Positions 1 to 5,110 of a stretch of 6,019 nt of DNA are shown here, piece by piece. A program made the position numbers and the translations under genes. This DNA is from an uncultured Actinomycetes bacterium (lineage in GTDB: Bacteria > Actinomycetota > Actinomycetes > S36-B12): positions 1 to 6,019 of the forward strand of contig CALGTB010000229.1 of NCBI GenBank assembly GCA_937902285.1, given 5' to 3'. Every line of letters begins with the position of its first letter. Position 1 is the stretch's first letter. The notes beneath the pieces are model-generated. The model saw only the letters and a list, made by a program, of their open reading frames with translations, did no database searches and had not been told where the DNA came from.

Positions 1-2
1 GG

Positions 3-75
3 CGCCCCCGGCAGGATTCGAACCTGCGACCTTCGGTACCGGAAACCGGCGCTCTATCCCCTGAGCTACGGGGGC
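3..75 (-). tRNA. tRNA-Arg, anticodon CCG
   Basis: This is a complete cloverleaf on the minus strand, decoding CGG arginine codons. The acceptor arms GCCCCCG (75-69) and CGGGGGC (10-4) pair perfectly. The D arm is GCTC/GAGC (66-63 and 54-51), and the T arm is GCAGG-TTCGAAT-CCTGC. The anticodon loop reads TTCCGGT with CCG at positions 34-36, and the discriminator base is G at position 3. The two bases at 2-1 are CC, so a 3' CCA may be encoded, but the window ends there. The anticodon stem CCGGT/ACCGA has four pairs and a C27-A43 mismatch at its top. The gene is divergent from the BrkB gene and lies about 1.9 kb from argS, whose enzyme charges this tRNA. The identity is secure from the anticodon and fold. 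Confidence 0.96.
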
Positions 76-86
76 TCGGGCCCCGA

Positions 87-92
87 CAGGCT
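87..92 (+). promoter_or_regulatory. Candidate -10 element of the BrkB-family gene
   Basis: CAGGCT keeps the two most conserved bases of a -10 box, A at position 2 and T at position 6. It ends exactly 6 nt before the GTG at 99, so transcription would begin at 99. That would give either a leaderless mRNA read from 99 or a 45-nt leader carrying the ribosome binding site for the GTG at 144. The first base is C rather than T, and no -35 is visible. It shares bases 88-92 with the tRNA -10 on the other strand. Confidence 0.35.
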
Positions 93-93
93 A
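88..93 (-). promoter_or_regulatory. Candidate -10 element of the tRNA-Arg gene
   Basis: TAGCCT on the minus strand matches the actinobacterial -10 pattern TANNNT. It lies 12 nt upstream of the mature tRNA 5' end, so transcription would start near 81 and leave a short 5' leader for RNase P. The hexamer 17 bp upstream (GGCGGC) does not resemble a -35 box, which lowers confidence. The element overlaps, on the opposite strand, the candidate -10 for the BrkB gene. Confidence 0.4.
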
Positions 94-131
94 TCAGCGT
101 GGGGCACTCGGCCGCCGACGTGCCCGTCGGC

Positions 132-136
132 AAGGA
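132..136 (+). promoter_or_regulatory. Ribosome binding site deciding the BrkB start
   Basis: AAGGA lies 7 nt upstream of the GTG at 144, a good Shine-Dalgarno match and spacing. No comparable site precedes the in-frame GTG at 99, so this site favours the shorter protein. Confidence 0.55.
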
Positions 137-143
137 TGGCGGG

Positions 144-1022
144 GTGAAGCAGCGCATCGCGGAGGTGGTGGCCTGGGGCCAGGCCCTGGGCACCGACTTC
201 ACGCGCAGCCGGGCGTCCCTGGTGGCGGGCGGCCTCGCCTACTTCGTGGCGCTGTCGCTGGCCCCCGTCGCGGTCGCCCTGGGCTCGCTCGCCGGACTCA
301 TCCTCGACCCCGCCGACGTGCGCTCGGCCCTGGAGTCCCTGGCGGAACGGACGCCGGGCTCGTCGCCGAGCACCGAGTCGGCCATCGACGTCCTGGTGGG
401 GCTCGTGGAGACGTCGTCCTCGAGTGCGTTCACGGTGACCACAGTGGTCAGCGTGCTCCTGGCCGTCTACGCATCCTCGAAGGTCGTGCTGGGGCTGCGG
501 ATGGGGATGAACTCGGTGTTCGGCGTCGTCGAGACCCGCTCGGGGCTCATCGAGCGCGGCATCTCGGCGGTCGTCACGCTCGTGGGGCTCGTGGTCGGGG
601 TCGCGCTGGTGATCCTGCTGACCGTGGTCCCGCGGGTGCTCGACTGGCTCGGCCTCGCAACCGTGACCACCACCACCGGCAGCTGGATCGTGGACTGGCT
701 GGTCATCCTCGCGCTCGTCTACCTGGCGGTCCGATGGCTGCTCCATCACGCGCCGAACGGAGGTCGCCGGGTGCCCTGGACGTCGCCGGGCGCCATCCTG
801 GCGGCGCTGTGGATCGTCGCCGTGACCGGTGGCGTGGGCGTGTACGCGCACTACTCGGCGAGCCTCGGGGCCGCCGTGCTCCTGTTCGGCACCGCGGTGG
901 TGATCCTGCTGTGGCTCTACCTGTGCTTCCTGGGGCTGCTCTGGGGAGCGGTCATCGAGGCGGCCGCGCAGCGAGCGCGGCAGGAACGACAGCCGGACCC
1001 GCGGCAGGAGATGCAGCAGTAG
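144..1022 (+). CDS. YihY/virulence factor BrkB family inner-membrane protein
   Basis: The predicted product is a 292-aa polytopic membrane protein. It has about six hydrophobic helices, near residues 27-54, 95-118, 138-162, 180-200, 214-235 and 243-272. Family landmarks visible are the helix 1 motif AGGLAYFVALSLAPVAVAL, the SSKVVLGLRMGMNSVFGV segment near 111-128, and the late pattern in which P-x-G-x-R-x-V-P-W and SPGAIL (about 204-219) precede a Tyr-containing helix and the Trp-Leu-Tyr-Leu/LLWGAVIEAA ending. The tail after about 275 is charged and Gln/Arg rich. The family was once proposed to be RNase BN in E. coli and was tied to serum resistance in Bordetella (BrkB). Its biochemical function is unsettled. 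I chose GTG 144 because of the AAGGA site upstream. An in-frame GTG at 99 adds 15 residues that look unconserved, but fits a leaderless start. The gene is convergent with the next one, with only 15 nt between stop codons. Confidence 0.88.
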   Translation: MKQRIAEVVAWGQALGTDFTRSRASLVAGGLAYFVALSLAPVAVALGSLAGLILDPADVRSALESLAERTPGSSPSTESAIDVLVGLVETSSSSAFTVTTVVSVLLAVYASSKVVLGLRMGMNSVFGVVETRSGLIERGISAVVTLVGLVVGVALVILLTVVPRVLDWLGLATVTTTTGSWIVDWLVILALVYLAVRWLLHHAPNGGRRVPWTSPGAILAALWIVAVTGGVGVYAHYSASLGAAVLLFGTAVVILLWLYLCFLGLLWGAVIEAAAQRARQERQPDPRQEMQQ

Positions 1023-1037
1023 CGGAGGGCTGACCGC

Positions 1038-1343
1038 TCAGGACGAGAACCAGCGGGGCGGTCCGGCCACCAGCGCGGTCACGAAGGCCGCGAACGCCCC
1101 GGCGGCGCCCATGTCGAGGGCATCGGTCCACGGAGTGAGCACGCCGAACATGAACGTGGTGACCCCCAGCCCGACGCCCGAGATCGCGGCGAAGGCGACG
1201 CGTCCGCCCCCGGTCTTCCCCTCATCGCGGCGCGCGGGTGAGCTCTCGCCCGACCTGGCCACCTGACCGCCCGCTCCGGAGCCTGCGGAGCCGGTGGTGC
1301 CGGAGATCTCGGCCAGCAGCTTCTCGATGTCGTCATCGGCCAT
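1038..1343 (-). CDS. Small two-helix membrane protein, function unknown
   Basis: The product is 101 aa and I do not recognise its family. Residues 1-15 form an acidic, amphipathic-looking segment starting MADDDIEKLLAEIS. About 16-47 is a Gly/Ser/Ala/Arg-rich, probably disordered linker. Two hydrophobic segments follow, about 48-73 (ending GVLTPW) and 78-95, with a short C-terminus ending GPPRWFSS. There is no signal peptide, so the N-terminus is probably cytoplasmic and the two helices form a hairpin. I chose ATG 1343 because a -10-like CACAAT ends exactly 6 nt before it. An in-frame ATG at 1361 would add MGHNGC but lies upstream of that element. The gene is downstream of csp on the same strand but separated from it by a strong terminator, so it probably has its own promoter. 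Codon bias suggests a real gene. Confidence 0.72.
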   Translation of the reverse strand: MADDDIEKLLAEISGTTGSAGSGAGGQVARSGESSPARRDEGKTGGGRVAFAAISGVGLGVTTFMFGVLTPWTDALDMGAAGAFAAFVTALVAGPPRWFSS

Positions 1344-1349
1344 GCACCC

Positions 1350-1355
1350 ATTGTG
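1350..1355 (-). promoter_or_regulatory. Candidate -10 element of the small membrane protein gene
   Basis: CACAAT on the minus strand has A at position 2 and T at position 6 and ends 6 nt before the ATG at 1343. This is the same geometry as at argS and lysA and implies a leaderless mRNA. No Shine-Dalgarno sequence precedes that ATG. The first base is C instead of T, and no -35 is recognisable. Confidence 0.42.
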
Positions 1356-1438
1356 CCCCACGGAGGTTTGGGCGCCCCGTCAGCGGGGAATGACGGATTC
1401 GTCGGCACTCAGGGTCGGGGGACCGGAAGCCGGCACAC

Positions 1439-1470
1439 AGAAGGGCCCCGCCTCGCGGCGGGGCCCTTCT
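1439..1470 (-). terminator. Perfect GC-rich hairpin terminator of csp
   Basis: The 14-bp arms AGAAGGGCCCCGCC (1439-1452) and GGCGGGGCCCTTCT (1457-1470) are perfectly complementary around a 4-nt loop. The hairpin begins 19 nt past the csp stop codon in the direction of csp transcription. The 3' side ends in TTCT followed by a mixed GTGTG stretch rather than a clean U-tract, which is common in high-GC actinobacteria. Being symmetric, it could stop transcription from either side. Confidence 0.85.
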
Positions 1471-1489
1471 GCACGTCCCTGCTGTGAGG

Positions 1490-1693
1490 TCAGGCCAGGG
1501 TGACCTTGTCGGCCTGAGGCCCCTTGGGTCCCTGGACGATCTCGAACTCGACGAGCTGGTTCTCGTCGAGCGAGCGGTAGCCGTCGGACTGAATGGCCGA
1601 GTAGTGGACGAACACGTCCGGTCCACCGTCGGCCTGGGCGATGAAGCCGTAGCCCTTCTCAGCGTTGAACCACTTCACCGTTCCTTGAGCCAT
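1490..1693 (-). CDS. cspA: Cold-shock protein, CspA family
   Basis: This is a complete 67-aa single cold-shock domain, the usual length of the family. These proteins fold as a five-strand beta barrel that binds single-stranded RNA and DNA and acts as an RNA chaperone in the cytoplasm. The nucleic-acid-binding motifs are intact: RNP1 as KGYGFI (13-18) and RNP2 as VFVHY (27-31), with W8 and F9 in the N-terminal VKWFN. The reading frame stays open for 57 codons upstream, but the conserved MAQGTVKWF start and the GGGAGAA ribosome binding site 8 nt before ATG 1693 fix the start. It is a single-gene transcript ending at the hairpin at 1439-1470, and divergent from argS. The only good -10 lies about 170 nt upstream, implying a long leader. 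The symbol follows the family; the genome may hold paralogues. Confidence 0.96.
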   Translation of the reverse strand: MAQGTVKWFNAEKGYGFIAQADGGPDVFVHYSAIQSDGYRSLDENQLVEFEIVQGPKGPQADKVTLA

Positions 1694-1701
1694 GATGCAC
1701 G

Positions 1702-1708
1702 TTCTCCC
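1702..1708 (-). promoter_or_regulatory. Ribosome binding site of csp
   Basis: GGGAGAA on the minus strand lies 8 nt before the ATG at 1693. It shows that translation starts at MAQGTV rather than further upstream in the same open frame. It also marks csp as a leadered transcript, unlike its neighbours. Confidence 0.8.
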
Positions 1709-1859
1709 TGCCGAGCTTCGCGCCGAGCGGCTGCCCGGCACGCGGCCAAGCCGATCGAGCCTTCGTCCCGAATCTGTGCTCGTGCATCCGGGATGCCGAG
1801 GTCCACCGCGTGGGCGGCGGTCACAGGACGGTGGTGCTGATGTGGCCTTGCCTGCGGGC

Positions 1860-1865
1860 AGCATA
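1860..1865 (-). promoter_or_regulatory. Candidate -10 of csp
   Basis: TATGCT on the minus strand is the only TANNNT match between csp and position 1865. Seventeen bp further upstream is TTCCCG (1888-1883), a poor -35. Transcription would start near 1853, giving a leader of about 160 nt before the ATG at 1693. Long structured leaders are typical of cold-induced csp genes in other bacteria; whether this one senses temperature is inference. Confidence 0.45.
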
Positions 1866-1886
1866 ATCCGCCGGCCGCGTGTCGGG

Positions 1887-1934
1887 AAGCGTGCGAACGC
1901 ACGCGTCCGGAAGCGGGCGAACTCACGCGCCCGG
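1887..1934. repeat. 24-bp tandem direct repeat upstream of argS
   Basis: Two directly adjacent 24-bp units, 1887-1910 and 1911-1934, match at 21 of 24 positions; the mismatches are at unit positions 6, 13 and 20. Each starts AAGCG, contains GCGAAC and CACGCG, and ends CCGG. The first copy also holds a perfect inverted repeat, GCGTGCG-AA-CGCACGC (1889-1904), which is degenerate in the second copy. The block covers the expected -35 region of argS (about 1920-1925) and touches that of csp (1883-1888), so it may be an operator. No regulator can be assigned from the sequence. Confidence 0.7.
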
Positions 1935-1942
1935 CTCGCCGG

Positions 1943-1948
1943 TAGGCT
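1943..1948 (+). promoter_or_regulatory. -10 element of argS, leaderless start
   Basis: TAGGCT is a full TANNNT match ending 6 nt before the GTG at 1955, so the predicted first base of the mRNA is the first base of the start codon. No Shine-Dalgarno sequence is present upstream of the GTG, which agrees with leaderless translation. The expected -35 window (AACTCA at about 1920-1925) is poor and lies inside the tandem repeat. Confidence 0.65.
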
Positions 1949-1954
1949 CGCCCG

Positions 1955-3613
1955 GTGACTCCCGATGACCTGGCCGCAGCCGTGTCGACCCTCGTGTCGA
2001 CCCTCGCCGACGAGGGGGCGTTCCGGCTGGATTCCGCCCCCGACGTGCGCGTCGAGCGACCGAAGTCACGCGAGCACGGCGACTACGCGACCAATGTCGC
2101 ACTGGCCCTCGCGAAGCAGACCGGGATGCCGCCCAGGGAACTGGCCGGCATGCTGGCGCAGCGGCTCGCCACGGTCGAGGGCATCGCCTCGGCCGAGGTG
2201 GCGGGGCCCGGATTCATCAACGTGCGCCTCGACAGCGCCACGCAGGGAGGCCTGGCGCGCACCGTCGTGGAGGCAGGACCGCTGTGGGGTCATGGCACGT
2301 CCCTCGCGGGCAGGGTCGTCAACGTCGAGTTCATCTCGGCCAACCCGACCGGTCCGATCCATCTCGGCCACACCCGCTGGGCGGCCGTCGGCGACGCCAT
2401 CGCGCGCGTCCTGGCCGCGGCCGGGGCGACGGTGGCCCGGGAGTTCTACATCAACGATCGCGGCGTGCAGATGGACAGGTTCGGGGCCTCCGTCATGGCG
2501 GTCGCGCACGGGCGGCCCGTCCCCGAGGACGGCTATCACGGTGCCTACGTCGTCGACCTCGCTGCGGCGGTACTCGCCGAGCAGCCGGGGATCGTGGACC
2601 TTCCGGAAGATGAGCAGCTGGCCGCCTTCCGCGAGGTGGCCTATGCCGTGCAGCTGGGCCAGCAGCAGCAGGTGCTCGCGCTGTTCGGCACGCGCTTCGA
2701 TGTCTGGTACTCCGAGCGGTCGCTGCACGAGTCGGGCGCCGTCGAGCGCGGACTGGACCGCCTGAGGGAGCAGGGACACGTCTTCGAGCAGGACGGCGCG
2801 CTGTGGCTGCGCACGACCGACTTCGGGGACGACAAGGACCGCGTGCTCATCAAGGCCGACGGCGACTACACCTACTTCGCCACGGACACCGCCTACTACG
2901 TCGACAAGCGGGCCCGCGGGTTCGACCTGGCGATCTACCTCCTCGGCGCGGACCACCATGGCTATGTCAACCGGCTTCGCGCCGTCGCGGCCTGCGCCGG
3001 CGACGACATGGACGACAACATCGAGGTCCTCATCGGCCAGCTGGTGAAGATCACCAAGGCGGGGGAGGAGGTCAAGCTCTCGAAGCGGGCCGGCAACATC
3101 GTGACCCTCGAGGACCTCGTCGACGAGGTGGGCGTCGACGCGGCCCGCTACACCCTGACCCGGTATCCCGTGGACTCGCCGCTGACGCTGGACGTGGCGG
3201 AGATGATCCGCGCGACGAACGACAACCCCGTCTTCTACGTGCAGTACGCCCACGCCCGCATCGCCTCCGTGCTGCGGAACGCCGCTGAGCTGGGCATCGA
3301 CTGGCAGGCCGCCGACTTCGATCCGGCCCTGCTGGACCATGAGCGCGAGAACAACCTGCTGGGCATGCTGGCGGAGTTCCCGCGCGTGGTGGCCAGCGCC
3401 GCCGAGCTGCGCGAGCCGCATCGGGTCGCGCGCTACCTCGAGGACCTCGCCACCGCCTATCACCGGTTCTACGACGCCTGCTGGGTGCTGCCCCGCGGCG
3501 ACGAGGAGCTCGCCGGCATCCACGTGGCGCGCATGTGGCTGTGTGCGGCGGCCCGGCAGACCTTCGCCAACGGCCTGGACCTGCTCGGTGTGAGCGCTCC
3601 CGAGCGTATGTAG
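1955..3613 (+). CDS. argS: Arginine--tRNA ligase (ArgRS)
   Basis: The product is a complete 552-aa class I aminoacyl-tRNA synthetase that joins arginine to tRNA-Arg using ATP in the cytoplasm. The N-terminal tRNA-binding domain spans about 1-90 (EHGDYATNVAL at 40-50). The Rossmann catalytic core holds the HIGH motif as HLGH (136-139, within ISANPTGPIHLGHTRWA), GADHHGY at 331-337, and the KMSKS loop as KLSKR (374-378). The C-terminal DALR-type anticodon-binding helical domain follows from about 425 (NPVFYVQYAHARI) to the ending APERM. Length and motifs match the mycobacterial enzyme as I recall it, including the MTP-D-L start, which supports GTG 1955. There is no Shine-Dalgarno sequence, and the TAGGCT box 6 nt upstream points to a leaderless mRNA. 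lysA follows after 49 nt, and the cognate tRNA-Arg(CCG) is nearby. No defect is seen. Confidence 0.98.
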   Translation: MTPDDLAAAVSTLVSTLADEGAFRLDSAPDVRVERPKSREHGDYATNVALALAKQTGMPPRELAGMLAQRLATVEGIASAEVAGPGFINVRLDSATQGGLARTVVEAGPLWGHGTSLAGRVVNVEFISANPTGPIHLGHTRWAAVGDAIARVLAAAGATVAREFYINDRGVQMDRFGASVMAVAHGRPVPEDGYHGAYVVDLAAAVLAEQPGIVDLPEDEQLAAFREVAYAVQLGQQQQVLALFGTRFDVWYSERSLHESGAVERGLDRLREQGHVFEQDGALWLRTTDFGDDKDRVLIKADGDYTYFATDTAYYVDKRARGFDLAIYLLGADHHGYVNRLRAVAACAGDDMDDNIEVLIGQLVKITKAGEEVKLSKRAGNIVTLEDLVDEVGVDAARYTLTRYPVDSPLTLDVAEMIRATNDNPVFYVQYAHARIASVLRNAAELGIDWQAADFDPALLDHERENNLLGMLAEFPRVVASAAELREPHRVARYLEDLATAYHRFYDACWVLPRGDEELAGIHVARMWLCAAARQTFANGLDLLGVSAPERM

Positions 3614-3650
3614 TCGGGCGCGACGGATCTGGGGACTGCGGCCCGTGCCC

Positions 3651-3656
3651 TAGCCT
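3651..3656 (+). promoter_or_regulatory. -10 element of lysA, leaderless start
   Basis: TAGCCT is a full TANNNT match in the 49-nt argS-lysA gap and ends 6 nt before the ATG at 3663, the same geometry as argS. It suggests lysA can be transcribed on its own in addition to read-through from argS. No clear -35 hexamer is seen 16-18 bp upstream. Confidence 0.6.
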
Positions 3657-3662
3657 GTGCGC

Positions 3663-5078
3663 ATGCGTGCGCATCCGGCCGGTCCCCGCCACGGCGACGT
3701 CATGGCGCAGAGCACCCTGAAGCCGCGCCCGTCGTCGCCGCGCGAGCTCAACGCCCTCTCGGAGGCCGTGTGGCCGCGCGGCAGTCGTCGCAACGCCGAC
3801 GGTGCGATCGAGATCGGCGGCGTCGACGTCAGGGACGCCGTGGGCGCCTTCGGGTCACCGCTCTTCATCCTCGACGAGGCCGATGTGCGGCATCGGGCCC
3901 GGCACTTCCGCTCGGCCTACGTCGACGCGGGCGCGCGGCAGGTCTACTACGCGGCGAAGGCGTTCCTGTCGACGTCGGTCGCGCGCTGGGTCACCGAGGA
4001 GGGCCTCAGCATCGATGTGGCCACCGGAGGTGAGCTGGCCGTCGCGGTGCGGGCCGGCGTGCCGGGGGAGCGGCTGCTGCTGCACGGCAACAACAAGTCG
4101 ATGGCCGAGATCGATGCTGCCATGGCCGCCGGCGTGGGTCGCATCGTCATCGACTCGTTCGAGGACATCGTCCGGATCGCCGATGCTGCCGGCCGGGCCG
4201 GCATCGTCCAGCCGGTGCTCGTGCGGGTGACGGTCGGGGTGGAGGCCCACACCCACGAGTTCATCGCCACGGCGCATGAGGACCAGAAGTTCGGCCTGTC
4301 GGTGGCCTCGGGCGCTGCGGCCGAGGCGATCCGCCGGATCGCCAAGCTGCCGACTCTGTCCCTGAAGGGCCTGCACTCGCACATCGGGTCGCAGATCTTC
4401 GACGCTGCCGGCTTCGAGGTGTCGGCCGCGCGGGTGGTGGCGTTCGCCCAGCGACTGTGGGACGAGCAGGGCATCGAGGTCGAGGAGATGAACCTCGGCG
4501 GCGGGATGGGCATCGCCTACCTCGACGGCGATGATCCCCTCGAGGTCGAGGACATGGCGCACCAGATCGGCGAGATCGTGGGGAAGGAGTGCGCCGCCGT
4601 CGGCATCCCCATGCCCGCCCTCGCATTCGAGCCCGGTCGCGCGATCGTCGGTCCCGCCGGGGTCACCGTCTACGAGGTGGGCACGGTCAAGCCGGTCGAC
4701 GTGGGCCACGACCAGGCGCGCATCTACGTCTCCGTGGACGGCGGCATCAGCGACAACATCCGTACGGCGCTGTACGACGCCGAGTACACGGTCGTGCTCG
4801 CCTCGCGGGAGTCCACCGCCCCGCCGGTGCTGTGTCGGGTCGTCGGCAAGCACTGCGAGTCCGGGGACATCGTCGTGCGCGACGCGTGGCTGCCCGAGGA
4901 CCTCGTGCCAGGGGACCTGCTCGCGGTCGCGGCCACGGGTGCCTACTGCCGCTCGATGGCCTCCAACTACAACTACCTGCCCCGTCCCGCCGTGGTCGGG
5001 GTGAGGGACGGCGCGACGTCCGTGGTCCTGCGCCGCGAGACCCTCGACGACCTGCTCGGCCTGGATCCGGGCGCCTGA
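3663..5078 (+). CDS. lysA: Diaminopimelate decarboxylase (LysA)
   Basis: The product is a 471-aa PLP-dependent fold-type III decarboxylase. It converts meso-2,6-diaminopimelate to L-lysine and CO2, the last step of lysine synthesis. The N-terminal alpha/beta barrel carries the PLP-binding lysine K99 in VYYAAKAF, HSHIGSQ at 238-244, the phosphate-binding GGG at 279-281 and EPGR at 323-326. The C-terminal beta domain has VSVDGGISDNIRTALY (356-371), HCESGD at 397-402 with the catalytic cysteine C398 contributed to the partner subunit, and GAYCRSMASNYN near 426-437. It acts as a dimer. Alternative in-frame starts are GTG 3657 and ATG 3702; I chose ATG 3663 because TAGCCT ends 6 nt before it. The first 28 or so residues look unconserved, so ATG 3702 remains possible although it lacks a ribosome binding site. 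It is probably co-expressed with argS and convergent with the next gene 32 nt away. Confidence 0.97.
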   Translation: MRAHPAGPRHGDVMAQSTLKPRPSSPRELNALSEAVWPRGSRRNADGAIEIGGVDVRDAVGAFGSPLFILDEADVRHRARHFRSAYVDAGARQVYYAAKAFLSTSVARWVTEEGLSIDVATGGELAVAVRAGVPGERLLLHGNNKSMAEIDAAMAAGVGRIVIDSFEDIVRIADAAGRAGIVQPVLVRVTVGVEAHTHEFIATAHEDQKFGLSVASGAAAEAIRRIAKLPTLSLKGLHSHIGSQIFDAAGFEVSAARVVAFAQRLWDEQGIEVEEMNLGGGMGIAYLDGDDPLEVEDMAHQIGEIVGKECAAVGIPMPALAFEPGRAIVGPAGVTVYEVGTVKPVDVGHDQARIYVSVDGGISDNIRTALYDAEYTVVLASRESTAPPVLCRVVGKHCESGDIVVRDAWLPEDLVPGDLLAVAATGAYCRSMASNYNYLPRPAVVGVRDGATSVVLRRETLDDLLGLDPGA

Positions 5079-5110
5079 CGCTGCCTCTGTGAGTGTCGCG
5101 CGCGCCGCGG

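Noticed and set aside
66..851. Minus-strand open frame of 261 codons opposite the BrkB gene
   Set aside because: The composition is dominated by Arg, His, Asp and Pro, and it overlaps a clear membrane-protein gene in the opposite strand.
1021..1038. AGCGG / CCGCT inverted repeat between the convergent BrkB and small-membrane genes
   Set aside because: Only 5 bp of stem with an 8-nt loop and no U-tract; too weak to call a terminator.
1784..1796. GCATCC-G-GGATGC palindrome in the csp leader
   Set aside because: Six-bp arms are expected by chance at this scale, and the single-base centre cannot form a tight RNA loop; noted only within the leader finding.
1862..1867. CATAAT on the plus strand as an argS promoter
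   Set aside because: It is close to a -10 consensus but has no -35. It would create a leader of about 80-90 nt lacking a ribosome binding site, while TAGGCT at 1943 fits much better.
1893..1910. SOS (LexA) box in the tandem repeat, suggested by CGAAC
   Set aside because: The second half, GTTCG at the right spacing, is missing in both copies.
2066..3523. Long minus-strand open frame of 485 codons opposite argS
   Set aside because: It mirrors the GC-biased codons of argS, has no recognisable motif and no ribosome binding site, and argS is unquestionably the real gene.
3614..3662. Lysine riboswitch or attenuator before lysA
   Set aside because: The gap is only 49 nt and the transcript appears to start at the ATG, leaving no room for a structured leader.
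3855..4853. Minus-strand open frame of 332 codons opposite lysA
   Set aside because: Antisense shadow of lysA caused by high third-position GC; the His/Asp/Arg-rich composition is typical of such shadows.
5079..5110. Terminator between convergent lysA and the repeat-protein gene
   Set aside because: The 32-nt gap has only alternating GC dinucleotides, with no stem-loop of useful length.
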